A stretch of DNA of 64,000 nucleotides from Myroides odoratus DSM 2801. GTDB taxonomy: Bacteria; Bacteroidota; Bacteroidia; Flavobacteriales; Flavobacteriaceae. Made by a program: the position numbers and the translations under genes. Under the pieces are notes generated by a model that worked only from the letters and a program-made list of their open reading frames with translations, had not been told where the DNA came from and made no database searches. Where the stretch lies: contig NZ_CM001437.1 of NCBI RefSeq assembly GCF_000243275.1, positions 946,019 through 1,010,018 on the forward strand, written 5' to 3'. Below are positions 44,446 through 54,579 of the stretch, in pieces; position 1 is the first letter of the stretch; the number at the start of each line of letters is the position of its first letter.

Positions 44446-45009
44446 TTATACCTCGTCTAGTGGTTTTCTTTTATTCTCGCGTATTTTCTTGAAATGACTA
44501 GGCGTTAGCCCCGTTACTTTCTTAAACTGATTGCTCAAATAAGCCACGCTCGAATAGTTGAGACGTTGCGCAATTTCACTCAAAGACAATTCATCGTACA
44601 CCAATAGTTCTTTGATTTTTTCCACTTTCTGTGCAATAAAATACTTCTCTATGGTGTTGCCTTCAATTTCAGAAAACAAGTTGGATAAATAATTGTAGTC
44701 GTGTCCTACTTCCTGGCTCAAAAAATCAGATAAATTCATTTTCAAGTCATTGTCTTGATAATGCACCAACTCCACAATACTCGTTTTAATACGCGCAATG
44801 AGTTGGCTCTTCTTATCGTCAATAAGATAAAACCCCAAGGCAACCAAAGCCTCACTCAAGGCTTCTTTCTGTTGATTTGTTAGTTCTTCTTCCAATTCAA
44901 CTTCTCCGAGTTTAATCTCTTTAATGGTTAAACCTAGTTTTTCAACTTCCTTTTGAACCATTAAAGTACAGCGATTACACACCATATTTTTGATAAACAG
45001 TACACTCAT
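44446..45009 (-). CDS. AraC-family regulator with N-terminal HMA-like domain
   Basis: 187 residues from ATG at 45009; the longer frame from 45075 adds a basic stretch without support. The N-terminal 70 residues start SVLFIKNMVCNRCTLMVQKEVEKL, an HMA-like CxxC domain; the C-terminal part has the two AraC helix-turn-helix units with SLSEIAQRLNYSSVAYLSNQF and TGLTPSHFKKIRENKRK. It probably senses copper through the N-terminal Cys pair and controls copA. It lies 88 bp upstream of copA on the same strand. Confidence 0.85.
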   Translation of the reverse strand: MSVLFIKNMVCNRCTLMVQKEVEKLGLTIKEIKLGEVELEEELTNQQKEALSEALVALGFYLIDDKKSQLIARIKTSIVELVHYQDNDLKMNLSDFLSQEVGHDYNYLSNLFSEIEGNTIEKYFIAQKVEKIKELLVYDELSLSEIAQRLNYSSVAYLSNQFKKVTGLTPSHFKKIRENKRKPLDEV

Positions 45010-45208
45010 ACTTAATTTTTTTATGCCAGAATTTACTCTTCTTCTGTTGTTGTAAAAATAGTAAAAACAAGACAAGAAAGAAAGCTATTCCTCTTCCAGT
45101 ACGAAATAAGCAAGAAGTAAAACGAATGCTATTTTTCTAAAATAGTTACACATTTCGCTATCTTTTACCTTTCTTCCCTTATCACAGCAAACTAAAAGGG
45201 TATTTTAG

Positions 45209-45216
45209 TATATTTG
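45209..45216 (+). promoter_or_regulatory. -7 box (TATATTTG) before the DUF4199 gene
   Basis: Matches TAnnTTTG, 28 bp before the ATG. No TTG at the expected spacing upstream. Confidence 0.35.
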
Positions 45217-45244
45217 TAACTTACATTTTTTTGAAAACACACTG

Positions 45245-45826
45245 ATGAAGAACCCACTCAATAAAGTAGGCATAACATTCGGGATTGTACTAGCACTTTA
45301 TTACATCCTATTTAACTGTACCTTATTTTTTACAGACAAAACCCTTTTTGCAAACAAATTCGTCGGCTTTTTTAATATGGCCGTTATCATAATCATTGGC
45401 GTATTATGTGTATTTATTGCAAGAAGAAAAGTGGGCGGTTATGTAACATTTCGAGAGGCTTTTACGCCTTATTTAATTACAATTGCCATTGGTGTAACAG
45501 TAAATTACCTGATGTACAACATTTTGTTCAACCTTGTTGATCCTTCTGCGAAAGAAGTGATTAATACTGTTTTACACGATATGTTGGTTGATACTTTAAA
45601 TAATTCAGGATTACCACAAGAGCAAATCAATGAACAGCTAAGTAAATCACAAGAACTCAATCAGTTTGAACCTAAATCTCAGCTTTTTATGTGGGCAGGT
45701 AGTATTTTACGCATGTCTATTTTAGGTTTATTATTGGCTGCTATTTTCAAGAATAAATCGGAGTTCACCAATATGAATCATGACGAAGCTCAGGAAGCAA
45801 CAACGGCTACTGATCAAAATAATTAA
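45245..45826 (+). CDS. DUF4199 membrane protein
   Basis: 193 residues with helices at about 8-30, 42-61, 72-95 and 148-167. KVGGYVTFREAFTPYLITIAIG is the most conserved stretch of DUF4199. Found almost only in Bacteroidota. It overlaps no neighbour but ends 3 bp before the glycosyltransferase gene, an arrangement common in the group, so the pair may act together in the envelope. Function unknown. Confidence 0.88.
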   Translation: MKNPLNKVGITFGIVLALYYILFNCTLFFTDKTLFANKFVGFFNMAVIIIIGVLCVFIARRKVGGYVTFREAFTPYLITIAIGVTVNYLMYNILFNLVDPSAKEVINTVLHDMLVDTLNNSGLPQEQINEQLSKSQELNQFEPKSQLFMWAGSILRMSILGLLLAAIFKNKSEFTNMNHDEAQEATTATDQNN

Positions 45827-45829
45827 TAC

Positions 45830-46801
45830 ATGAGTATCAATATATCGATTGTCATCCCTTTGCTGAATGAGGCAGAATCTTTACCTGAGTTATATACTTG
45901 GATTAGTAAGGTTATGCAGGAACACAACTTTACCTATGAGGTTTTATTTGTGGATGATGGTAGTACAGATAACTCGTGGAACATCATCACGACTTTATCA
46001 CAGCAACATCCTGCTGTAAAAGGAATCAAGTTTCAGCGCAATTTTGGCAAATCCCAGGCGTTACATGCTGGTTTCGCACAGGCGGAAGGTGATGTTGTCA
46101 TTACGATGGATGCGGACTTACAAGATAGCCCAGATGAGATTCCGGGATTATATCACATGATTACCCAAGAGCGCTTTGATATGGTATCAGGTTGGAAGAA
46201 AAAGCGATACGATTCTGTACTCGCAAAGAATCTACCTTCTAAACTATTCAATTGGGCTGCTCGTCAAACCTCAGGGGTACAGCTTCACGATTTCAATTGT
46301 GGATTAAAAGCATACCGCAAGGAAGTCATCAAAAGTATTGATGTATCTGGTGAAATGCACCGTTATATTCCTGTCCTTGCCAAGAATGAGGGGTTTGATA
46401 AAATTGGCGAAAAAGTAGTACAACATCAAGCGAGAAAATACGGCACAACTAAATTCGGGATGAGTCGTTTTATTTATGGCTTTTTAGATTTAATCACCAT
46501 TTGGTTTTTATCTAAATTTGGTAAAAGACCGATGCATCTTTTTGGTACCTTAGGCGTGATTACTTTTATGATTGGATTTTTAGCTGCCGCTGGAATTGGC
46601 GCAAGTAAACTAATCAAATTGTATCAAAATAAACCAGCAATTTTGGTTACCCAAGATCCTTGGTTTTACATCGCACTGGCAACTATGATTATGGGGACGC
46701 AATTGTTCTTGGCTGGTTTCTTAGGCGAACTTATTTTACAAACGAAATCAAATACAAATAGATATAAAATTGCTGAATACAGTGGTTTAAACGAACGCTA
46801 A
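45830..46801 (+). CDS. GT2 glycosyltransferase (GtrB/DPM1-like)
   Basis: 323 residues. The cytoplasmic GT-A domain (1-225) has SIVIPLLNEAESLPEL, VLFVDDGSTDNSW, MDADLQDSPDEIPGL (DxD-like) and RNFGKSQALHAGF. The two C-terminal helices (about 238-262 and 282-305) match the prenyl-phosphate glycosyltransferase type. It probably transfers a sugar from a nucleotide to a polyprenyl phosphate. It is tightly linked to the DUF4199 gene and to the phosphomutase. Confidence 0.9.
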   Translation: MSINISIVIPLLNEAESLPELYTWISKVMQEHNFTYEVLFVDDGSTDNSWNIITTLSQQHPAVKGIKFQRNFGKSQALHAGFAQAEGDVVITMDADLQDSPDEIPGLYHMITQERFDMVSGWKKKRYDSVLAKNLPSKLFNWAARQTSGVQLHDFNCGLKAYRKEVIKSIDVSGEMHRYIPVLAKNEGFDKIGEKVVQHQARKYGTTKFGMSRFIYGFLDLITIWFLSKFGKRPMHLFGTLGVITFMIGFLAAAGIGASKLIKLYQNKPAILVTQDPWFYIALATMIMGTQLFLAGFLGELILQTKSNTNRYKIAEYSGLNER

Positions 46802-46812
46802 ATTAGAAGGAA

Positions 46813-48540
46813 ATGCAAATAGAAAAAGAAATTTTAGCAAAAGTAGAACAGTGGTTGCAACAACCCTTTGATACTGAAACGCAAGCTATTGTACAACAAT
46901 TGCTTGACAGTGATCCTGTTCAATTGCAAGATAGTTTTTACAAAGACTTAGAATTTGGAACAGGTGGAATGCGTGGTGTTATGGGTGTAGGTACCAACCG
47001 CATCAATAAATACACCCTAGGAAAAAACACCCAAGGTTTATCCAACTTCATCAAACAGTCCTTTCCTAATCAAGAATTAAAAGTAGCAATCAACTATGAT
47101 TGCCGTCACAATAGTAAGGAATTAGCCAAAGTTGTAGCAGATGTATTTACTGCGAACGGAATCCACGTGTATCTTTTTGGAGATATGCGTCCGACGCCTG
47201 AGTTATCTTTTGCTGTGCGCTACTATGGTTGCCAAGCGGGAATTGTTTTAACCGCTTCTCACAACCCTCCAGAATACAACGGATACAAAGTATATTGGTC
47301 TGATGGCGGACAAATTGTACCACCAGAAGATGCCGCAGTCATTGATGAAATCAATCAATTGACGTATGAGCAAATAAACTTCACTGGAAATGACACTTTA
47401 ATCACAACCGTTGGAGAAGAATTAGACCGTGCATTTATTCAATCTACCATTGAAAATGCAAGTTTTAATACACCTCAAGCCGTTAAAGACGGATTAAAAG
47501 TTGCTTATACTTCGCTTCATGGTACTTCAATCAAATTGATTCCAAGAACCTTAAAAGAAGCAGGATATAACCAGGTTTATATTGTAAAAGAACAAGAAGA
47601 ACCGAATGGGGATTTCCCAACGGTAAAATCGCCAAATCCAGAAGAGCCAGAAGCCTTAGCTATGGCAATGGCATTAGCGGACGAAAAAGGAGCGGATATC
47701 GTTATTGGTACAGATCCAGATTCTGACCGTATTGGTATTGGTGTTCGCGATTTAGATGGTCAGATGATTTTGCTTAATGGAAATCAAACCATGGTGATGA
47801 TGACAGCGTTCTTACTAGAACAATGGAAAGTAAACCGCGGTTTTACGGGCAATGAGTTTATCGGATCTACAATTGTTTCTACACCGATGATGCTAGATGT
47901 AGCAGAGAGTTATGGCGTAGAATGCAAAGTGGGGTTAACTGGATTCAAATGGATTGCCAAATTCATCAAAGAATTTCCAAACCAACAATTTATTGGTGGA
48001 GGTGAAGAGAGTTTTGGTTATATGGTTGGCGATAATGTACGCGACAAAGATGCCGTAGCTTCTGCCCTACTCGTTTGTGAGATTGCAGCCCTTGCTAAAG
48101 CAGCAGGTAGCTCTTTCTACCAGGAGTTGATGAATTTATACATCGATCACCGTTACTACAAAGAGCATTTGATTTCCCTTGTAAAAAAAGGAATTTCAGG
48201 TGCACAAGAGATCAAACAAATGATGGTAGAATTACGCGAAAACCCGTTAACTGAGATTATCGGACAACGTGTGGTTTGCGTAGAAGACTATCAAACCAGC
48301 CAAGCAAGAAACCTAATCACAGGCGATACAGAATCGATTAATATTCCGAAGTCCAATGTATTGATTTACTACCTAGAAGACGGCACAAAAATAGCGGCAC
48401 GTCCTAGTGGAACGGAACCAAAGATCAAATTCTATTTCAGTGTCAATGAATGGCTAGATAGCTTGGATGATATCAAAGAAGTAGAACAATTCTTAACCGA
48501 TAAGATTCAGGCCATCATTGATGAAATGAAACTGAACTAA
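46813..48540 (+). CDS. Phosphohexomutase (phosphoglucomutase/phosphomannomutase)
   Basis: 575 residues, four domains. Active-site Ser in TASHNPPEYNGYK (about 147-159), metal loop GTDPDSDRIG (about 298-307), sugar-binding GGGEESFGY (about 395-403) and phosphate-binding RPSGTEPKIKFY (about 532-543). The long length matches PgcA/PGM2-like enzymes. It interconverts hexose 1- and 6-phosphates and would supply glycosyl donors. It lies 11 bp after the glycosyltransferase gene. Confidence 0.93.
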   Translation: MQIEKEILAKVEQWLQQPFDTETQAIVQQLLDSDPVQLQDSFYKDLEFGTGGMRGVMGVGTNRINKYTLGKNTQGLSNFIKQSFPNQELKVAINYDCRHNSKELAKVVADVFTANGIHVYLFGDMRPTPELSFAVRYYGCQAGIVLTASHNPPEYNGYKVYWSDGGQIVPPEDAAVIDEINQLTYEQINFTGNDTLITTVGEELDRAFIQSTIENASFNTPQAVKDGLKVAYTSLHGTSIKLIPRTLKEAGYNQVYIVKEQEEPNGDFPTVKSPNPEEPEALAMAMALADEKGADIVIGTDPDSDRIGIGVRDLDGQMILLNGNQTMVMMTAFLLEQWKVNRGFTGNEFIGSTIVSTPMMLDVAESYGVECKVGLTGFKWIAKFIKEFPNQQFIGGGEESFGYMVGDNVRDKDAVASALLVCEIAALAKAAGSSFYQELMNLYIDHRYYKEHLISLVKKGISGAQEIKQMMVELRENPLTEIIGQRVVCVEDYQTSQARNLITGDTESINIPKSNVLIYYLEDGTKIAARPSGTEPKIKFYFSVNEWLDSLDDIKEVEQFLTDKIQAIIDEMKLN

Positions 48541-48548
48541 ACAGCATC

Positions 48549-48590
48549 AAAGGACTGGTTATACCAGTCTTTTTCTTTATTTTTTGCTTT
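48549..48590 (+). terminator. Terminator after the phosphohexomutase gene
   Basis: AAGgACTGGT / ACCAGTCTTT with a short ATA loop, followed by T-rich sequence. Confidence 0.72.
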
Positions 48591-48605
48591 TTATATTGAA
48601 CAAAT

Positions 48606-50435
48606 ATGAACGAATATTTTAAAAAAATAATCTATTTCGCTAAGCCGTATAAATCGTACGCTTATCTCAATGTTTTTTTCAACATTCTATACGCGCTTTT
48701 TAGTGCTTTAGGGTTTTTAGCCTTAATTCCCATGCTGACTATTTTGTTTGGCGATGGTAAAAAGGTACTAGAAGAACCTACTTATACGAGTATTGGGCAT
48801 TTAAAGAATTATTTAGAAGACTATATGTCCTATTTCTTAACCCAATATACGGCTGAACACGGCGCTCAAGATACGTTAATGATTATGGCCTGCGTCGTAA
48901 TATCACTATTTTTACTTAAAAACCTATTCAACTATTGGGCGATGTATTTCATCACCTTTTTGCGCAATGGAGTTTTAAAAGACATTCGAAATGCGATGTA
49001 TAAAAAAGCTGTAGATCTACCCTTGGCTTTTTTCTCTGAAAAACGCAAAGGAGATGTGATTTCTAGAATGACATCGGACGTACTGGAAATTCAACACTCT
49101 TTCTTATCTATTTTAGAAGTTGTAGTAAGAGAACCGTTGACCATTGTATTTACCATTATTACTATGTTCGCCATCAGTACAGAGTTAACTATATTTGTTT
49201 TTATCTTTGTACCGATTGCAGGAATCATCATCTCTCAAGTAGGAAAAACACTAAAGAAAAGTTCACAAAAAGCATCGGAAGAACAAGGGTATTTTCTTTC
49301 TATTATTGAAGAATCTTTATCTGGTTTAAAAGTTATTAAGAGCTTCAATGCGGAGAAGAGATTCAACAAAAAATTTCAAGATTCGACGCAGTCTTTCTAC
49401 GAATTAAATAATACAATTTTAAATCGCCAAAACTTATCCTCTCCGTTGAGTGAGTTCTTAGGAATTGTTACAATTGCCGTCTTATTGGTATATGGAGGAC
49501 ACTTAGTATTGGGTGAAGGCACCCTAACAGGGGCATCATTTATTGCTTATATTGGTATGGCTTATAACATTTTAACGCCAGCTAAAGCCATGTCTAAAGC
49601 ATCTTATGCCTTGAAAAGAGGAAACGCAGCTGCAGAACGTGTATTGGAAGTGTTAGAAGAAAACAACCCTATTATGAATCCAGAGCATGCGATTCAAAAA
49701 GAAAGCTTTGATGATAAGATCACTATTGAAAACATCAGCTTTAAATATGAAAATGACCTTGTATTAAAAGATTTTAGCTTGACGATTCCCAAAGGAAAAT
49801 CGGTTGCTTTAGTTGGACAATCTGGAAGTGGAAAAAGTACATTGGCAAACTTATTGACTCGTTTTTGGGATATCAATGAGGGATCAATCAAGATTGACAA
49901 TGAAGATATCCGCAATATGGACTTACACAGCTTGCGCAATTTAATTGGTTTAGTCACCCAAGATAGTATCTTATTCAACGATTCCATCAAAGCCAATATG
50001 CTATTGGGCAACGAAAATGCAACCGATGAAGACATCATTGCAGCCTTGAAAGTAGCAAATGCCTATGAGTTTGTTCAGGATTTACCGCAAGGTATTGACA
50101 CGAATATTGGTGATTCGGGGAGTAAGTTATCTGGTGGACAAAAACAGCGTTTATCGATTGCTCGAGCGGTATTGAAAAATCCGCCAATCATGGTATTGGA
50201 TGAGGCGACTTCTGCTTTAGATACAGAAAGCGAGAAACTGGTACAAGACGCATTGGAAAACATGATGAAGAACCGTACTTCTGTCGTGATTGCCCACCGT
50301 TTATCTACCATCCAAAATGCGGACTTAATCGTTGTGATGCAAAAAGGAAAAATTGTAGAACAAGGAACGCATGAAGAATTAATGAAACAAAATGGAACGT
50401 ATATGAAACTCGTTTCTTTACAATCCTTTGAATAA
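48606..50435 (+). CDS. ABC exporter, MsbA-like (fused membrane and ATPase domains)
   Basis: 609 residues. Six transmembrane helices lie in residues 1-330 (with KRKGDVISRMTSDVLEIQHSF coupling region). The ATPase is at about 365-609: Walker A GQSGSGKST, Q-loop GLVTQDSILF, signature LSGGQKQR, Walker B PPIMVLDEATSALD, H-loop IAHRLST. It forms a homodimer that flips lipid or drug substrates. The MsbA assignment is by general similarity. The substrate could be lipid A, other lipids or drugs. Confidence 0.92.
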   Translation: MNEYFKKIIYFAKPYKSYAYLNVFFNILYALFSALGFLALIPMLTILFGDGKKVLEEPTYTSIGHLKNYLEDYMSYFLTQYTAEHGAQDTLMIMACVVISLFLLKNLFNYWAMYFITFLRNGVLKDIRNAMYKKAVDLPLAFFSEKRKGDVISRMTSDVLEIQHSFLSILEVVVREPLTIVFTIITMFAISTELTIFVFIFVPIAGIIISQVGKTLKKSSQKASEEQGYFLSIIEESLSGLKVIKSFNAEKRFNKKFQDSTQSFYELNNTILNRQNLSSPLSEFLGIVTIAVLLVYGGHLVLGEGTLTGASFIAYIGMAYNILTPAKAMSKASYALKRGNAAAERVLEVLEENNPIMNPEHAIQKESFDDKITIENISFKYENDLVLKDFSLTIPKGKSVALVGQSGSGKSTLANLLTRFWDINEGSIKIDNEDIRNMDLHSLRNLIGLVTQDSILFNDSIKANMLLGNENATDEDIIAALKVANAYEFVQDLPQGIDTNIGDSGSKLSGGQKQRLSIARAVLKNPPIMVLDEATSALDTESEKLVQDALENMMKNRTSVVIAHRLSTIQNADLIVVMQKGKIVEQGTHEELMKQNGTYMKLVSLQSFE

Positions 50436-50448
50436 ACAATCAAAATTC

Positions 50449-50490
50449 AACCCGCTTTTATCTCATTTAACAGCGGGTTTGTTTTTTTTA
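50449..50490 (+). terminator. Terminator of the ABC exporter gene
   Basis: AACCCGCT / AGCGGGTT with a 15-nt loop and a T-run. Confidence 0.82.
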
Positions 50491-50584
50491 TCTCTATTTT
50501 AAGATATATCCTTACGACTTTTCGTACCTTGTATGTTTGCGCTTTAATCTGATGTACAAGTCGATCGATTAACCCAATAAAGCT

Positions 50585-51778
50585 ATGGAAACAACAAACA
50601 CTCCTCAAGTCATTCCTTCTATTTTAGATAATGACTTCTATAAATTCACCATGCAACATGCTGTGGTAAAGCAATTTCCCTATGCAAAAGCATCGTATAT
50701 TTTTATTAACCGCGGGCAACATAAATACCCTCCTGGATTTGCAGAAGCGCTACGAACAGCCGTAGATGAAATGGCGAAGCTCAAGTTGACCAAACAAGAG
50801 AAATTATTTCTTCAAGTGACTTGTCCCTATTTAGACCCGACCTATTTGGATTTCTTACAAGGGTATCACTTTGATCCGTCGGAAGTGGAAATCACACAAG
50901 AAGGAGAAGATTTAGAAGTAGCCATTAAAGGTTATTGGTATCGAACGATTCTTTGGGAGGTACCGTTGATGTCTATGATTTGTGAATTGTATTACAAATT
51001 GACCGGATCTGAGAGAGAATCAGATGATATCATTCGAGCAAAGACAAAAGAGAAAATTGAAAATTATAAAAAATTAGGAATTACCATTGCTGAATTTGGT
51101 ACGAGACGCAGACATTCGTATGCGGTTCACCAAGTTGTAGTGGAAACCTTACAACAATATGGCGGAGGAACGTTCATCGGAACGAGTAATGTTCATTTAG
51201 CGATGAAATACTGCACGAAACCTATTGGAACGCATGCACATGAATGGTTTATGTTTCACGCGGCTAAATATGGCTTTAAAATGGCGAATTCCATGGGATT
51301 AGAACATTGGGTTGACACGTATAGAGGAGATTTAGGAATCGCCTTAACGGATACGTATACAAGCAAGGTGTTCTTTGAATCCTTTGACAAAAAATTTGCG
51401 AAGCTTTTTGATGGGGTACGCCATGACAGTGGGGATCCTATTGAATTTGCCAATCAAACCATCGCTCATTACAAGATGATGAATATCGATCCGCTATCCA
51501 AAACCATTATTTTTTCGGATGGATTAAACCCTGAAAAAGTAGAACGCATTGCGACATATTGTAAAAATCGCATTGGCATGTCCTTTGGTATTGGTACCGA
51601 TTTCACGAATGATGCAGGATTACCTGCCTTGAATATTGTCATCAAAATGTCGCAAGCCTTCCCAGAAGGTGGGCCTTGGACCGATGTAGTGAAACTTTCA
51701 GATGAACCTAAAAAACATACTGGAACGCCTGAAATGATCGATTTAGCACAGCGTTTATTGGATATTCCAACGACGTAA
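50585..51778 (+). CDS. pncB: Nicotinate phosphoribosyltransferase
   Basis: 397 residues. It starts with ILDNDFYKFTMQHAVVKQFP (YTDLYK-like). EFGTRRRHSY (about 171-180) carries the His of the phosphorylation site region and Arg residues for substrate. GTSNVHLAMKY, VRHDSGDPIEFA and FSDGLNPE follow the family. It makes nicotinate mononucleotide from nicotinate and PRPP with ATP in NAD salvage. Single gene, no operon partner. Confidence 0.96.
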   Translation: METTNTPQVIPSILDNDFYKFTMQHAVVKQFPYAKASYIFINRGQHKYPPGFAEALRTAVDEMAKLKLTKQEKLFLQVTCPYLDPTYLDFLQGYHFDPSEVEITQEGEDLEVAIKGYWYRTILWEVPLMSMICELYYKLTGSERESDDIIRAKTKEKIENYKKLGITIAEFGTRRRHSYAVHQVVVETLQQYGGGTFIGTSNVHLAMKYCTKPIGTHAHEWFMFHAAKYGFKMANSMGLEHWVDTYRGDLGIALTDTYTSKVFFESFDKKFAKLFDGVRHDSGDPIEFANQTIAHYKMMNIDPLSKTIIFSDGLNPEKVERIATYCKNRIGMSFGIGTDFTNDAGLPALNIVIKMSQAFPEGGPWTDVVKLSDEPKKHTGTPEMIDLAQRLLDIPTT

Positions 51779-51843
51779 TACAATTACTTCACGTTGAACG
51801 TGAATATTTTGAATTAAAACATATTATATTAGACATAAAAGTC

Positions 51844-51851
51844 TATTTTTG
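51844..51851 (+). promoter_or_regulatory. -7 box (TATTTTTG) before ndk
   Basis: Fits TAnnTTTG, 23 bp before the ATG. No TTG is found at normal spacing upstream. Confidence 0.4.
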
Positions 51852-51874
51852 CAAAAAATTTAATTTTAGAACAA

Positions 51875-52294
51875 ATGGCAACGAACAGAACTTTTACAAT
51901 GATTAAACCAGATGCAGTAGAGGCTGGTCATATCGGTGGAATCCTTAACATGATTACAGAAGCAGGATTTAAAATTGTTTCTATGAAGTTAACTCAATTA
52001 ACAGTTAGAGACGCACAAAAATTCTACGAAGTACACGCTGAAAGACCTTTCTATGGTGAATTAGTTGAATTCATGTCAAGAGGTCCAATCGTAGCAGCTA
52101 TTTTAGAAAAAGATAACGCTGTTGAAGATTTCAGAAAATTAATCGGAGCAACTAACCCTGCTGAGGCAGCGGAAGGAACAATCCGTAAAAAATACGCTAA
52201 ATCAATTGGAGAAAATGCTGTTCACGGATCTGACAGCGATGAAAATGCAGCAATCGAAGGTGCATTCCATTTCTCAGGTAGAGAGCAATTCTAA
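51875..52294 (+). CDS. ndk: Nucleoside diphosphate kinase
   Basis: 139 residues. [17 protein letters not shown] at the start, [21 protein letters not shown], and the active-site His in [15 protein letters not shown] (NxVHGSDS). It exchanges gamma-phosphate between nucleotides. Full length, standalone, with its own -7 box and terminator. Confidence 0.97.
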   Translation: MATNRTFTMIKPDAVEAGHIGGILNMITEAGFKIVSMKLTQLTVRDAQKFYEVHAERPFYGELVEFMSRGPIVAAILEKDNAVEDFRKLIGATNPAEAAEGTIRKKYAKSIGENAVHGSDSDENAAIEGAFHFSGREQF

Positions 52295-52318
52295 TTTATT
52301 TAGAAGCTAAAAATTACG

Positions 52319-52350
52319 AAACCACGAACTATGTTCGTGGTTTTTTTTTT
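52319..52350 (+). terminator. Terminator of ndk
   Basis: ACCACGAAC / GTTCGTGGT around TAT, followed by ten T. Confidence 0.88.
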
Positions 52351-52831
52351 ACTTAATAATTGTGATACAATCATCGTGATGTGATTGATCCCACACTACT
52401 ACATCGTTATAGAACAGTTTATCTTTAACAAAACTATTTTTCCCTCTCTTTGCATGAACTTCAATTTTATCTGTATCTCCATTTGGTAAAGCAATATAGA
52501 CGATACTCTTTGTTCTATCATTTGAAAAATAGTTATAAATAAACCAGATAAAATACTTCTTTTGTCCCCTCTCCTCCATCATAGTTACAAAATGACTGGT
52601 TTTCTCATCTGCAATCGAAATGGAATTTCCATCTTCATCCATAGCAAAAATTGTAATTTCGTCCGTTTTCCATGCTTCTGGTGTCAAAGGGTTTAGCAAA
52701 TCCTCCCCCCTTTTATTCTTGTATTCAATTTTAAAACCCAAATCTACATTGGTACTTAAGTTATCGTCATTATTATTTTTTGTGCATCCATTTAAAACAA
52801 TCAGACTTATTAGTATATATATATATTTCAT
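52349..52831 (-). CDS. Lipoprotein encoded with the C10 protease
   Basis: 160 residues, lipobox IVLNGC (Cys16), with a charged NNNDDN segment after it and a beta-rich mature part (GFKIEYKNKRGEDLL, DEITIFAMDEDGNSISI). Starts 4 bp after the stop of the C10 protease gene, so they are one transcript. In other C10 loci the partner is often a propeptide-like inhibitor, but I see no such similarity here, so an inhibitor role is only a guess. Confidence 0.65.
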   Translation of the reverse strand: MKYIYILISLIVLNGCTKNNNDDNLSTNVDLGFKIEYKNKRGEDLLNPLTPEAWKTDEITIFAMDEDGNSISIADEKTSHFVTMMEERGQKKYFIWFIYNYFSNDRTKSIVYIALPNGDTDKIEVHAKRGKNSFVKDKLFYNDVVVWDQSHHDDCITIIK

Positions 52832-52835
52832 AATT

Positions 52836-54123
52836 TTAAGGTTTTATTCCTATAATCATTTGTTTTTTGTATTGAAAATTCAAATTATTCCCGTCATTTC
52901 CAAATACCTCTCTTATTTCAAAATTATCATATCTAAACCATCCATTATTATTTATGTCAGCCTCGTTTCCTATTCCACTCCATCCCCAATTCATGTGAAA
53001 AAACTTTCCTCCAGGTGTAGATACAATACGTTCATAAGGTGTTCCATAATCATGAACTGTCCTATATATCGTTTCTTTAAAACCATCACACACCCAAGCA
53101 TGTCCTTCGCCATAAGTAGTTTTCTCAAATATCCACGAACCAGTCTTTTTCTTACTATGTTTTCCCGATAATATTACTGGTCTATTATTTTTTAATTCTG
53201 AAGCTAAAATATCATGATTATAATCAATTGATGAAACAGAACTAGCATAACCAAAAATATTTTTGAGCACACCCACAACCTTACTTGTTTTAGCCCCCGA
53301 TTCATCACAACTATAATCCATTTCCACATAAGTACCAATATCTCTCATTAATCTAGAAACTTCATTAGCTTCTTGAGAATTAGAATTGAACACCCTATTT
53401 GGCATTATTTGCCACTGGTATGAATTTGGAAACTCATAATATTTCATTACTTGAGCTACTGCAGTAGCGACACACCCTGTAGGTGCTTTTTTAAATTCGC
53501 CTGAGCAATTAAATTCGGGTGAGTAGTTATTATATCCATTCCCTTGTCCCCATTGCGTTTTAAGTAAAGGTGCTACCTCTACATACTCTGGCTCTGCTGA
53601 ATAAGTAGGGTTATCTTCACCTTCTAAAGGAATATTCCTATCCCATTCTTCTGTTATATTAGATGGGATTTCCATGCCTTCTGTATAATTTAATAATTGA
53701 ATTTTCTCCATCCTATTAATAAACCAGTCAGCAAGTCCTATAGGTATATTATTCATATCAAAAATGACATCCAATGCATACCCCTAATACAGGCATTTCT
53801 TTCCTTGTTCCAGATACCACAATATATCCCTTAGGTAAAAAAGTAACAACGTAAAGAACTATAACATTGTCTTCATCACGTATAACTATTACCTTATCAA
53901 TATCGCGATTCTCAAAATCAGGAATAGGCGCAATTTTATTAGATTGGCTTGTGTCTTGTCCATGTTGAGAAGTTCCTAAAAAAGATAAGGCAACAGATTT
54001 AGCCATTTCACTAGAAACAAAGTATTCTGTTTGGCTAAAACCTTTCTCTTGTTCTATTCTATTTTCATCAGACGAACATGATAAAATAAAAAAAACAAAT
54101 AAAATAAATAGTTTTTCTTTCAT
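52836..54123 (-). pseudogene. C10 (streptopain-like) cysteine protease, interrupted by +1 frameshift
   Basis: Start at 54123 gives a lipoprotein signal (FILSCSS). The first part (to about 53760) is the Spi_C10-type propeptide (YVVTFLPKGYIVVSGTRKEMP). The frame breaks at a run of four C (53781-53784), where removing one base joins PVLG to YALDVIFDMNNIPIGLADWF. The second frame carries the protease: catalytic Cys in APTGCVATAVAQVMKYYEFP and His in GEGHAWVCDGF, with Asn/Trp MNWGWSGIG. Known members are secreted virulence proteases. It could be a true frameshift, slippage or a sequencing error. Confidence 0.85.
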
Positions 54124-54153
54124 ATTGAAATATTTTAAAAGATTAATAATCAA

Positions 54154-54579
54154 TATATTAAACTCAAAAACTATACCGTATTTAACATTATTTTATATAA
54201 ACAGGATAATCTGTACATCTTTTTATAAAAATACCTTTGCAACGTTTTTCTCATTTTATTCGAATCCAAACGCTTCTTCCCTCAAGAAAATACAGCAATA
54301 CACATAATCAAATAAAAGACCTATTTTAAGTACAATAAATAAAATATTTTAACAATAATATTTTTCATATACCAAACCCAATACGTATATTAGACTGATT
54401 TATCATTTTTACAATTCATTATAATGAAACAAAAATATTCTTACTGCATGTATTTTATTTCAAAGTTCAGATAGGCTTTACCTCTATGCGCTCTAATTGA
54501 GTGGGTGTAGCTGTTTTTTTTGATGAAGGCGTTGCAGTACATTTTTATTCTACTCTACGTTTAATCAAAATTTTCTATT
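54154..54579. other. AT-rich intergenic region
   Basis: About 430 bp between the divergent C10 operon and the next plus-strand gene. Very AT-rich, no repeat, hairpin or gene recognised. It must contain both promoters. Confidence 0.4.

Noticed and set aside
54250..54270. TTCGAATCC reminiscent of a tRNA T-loop
   Set aside because: No acceptor or anticodon stems can be formed around it.
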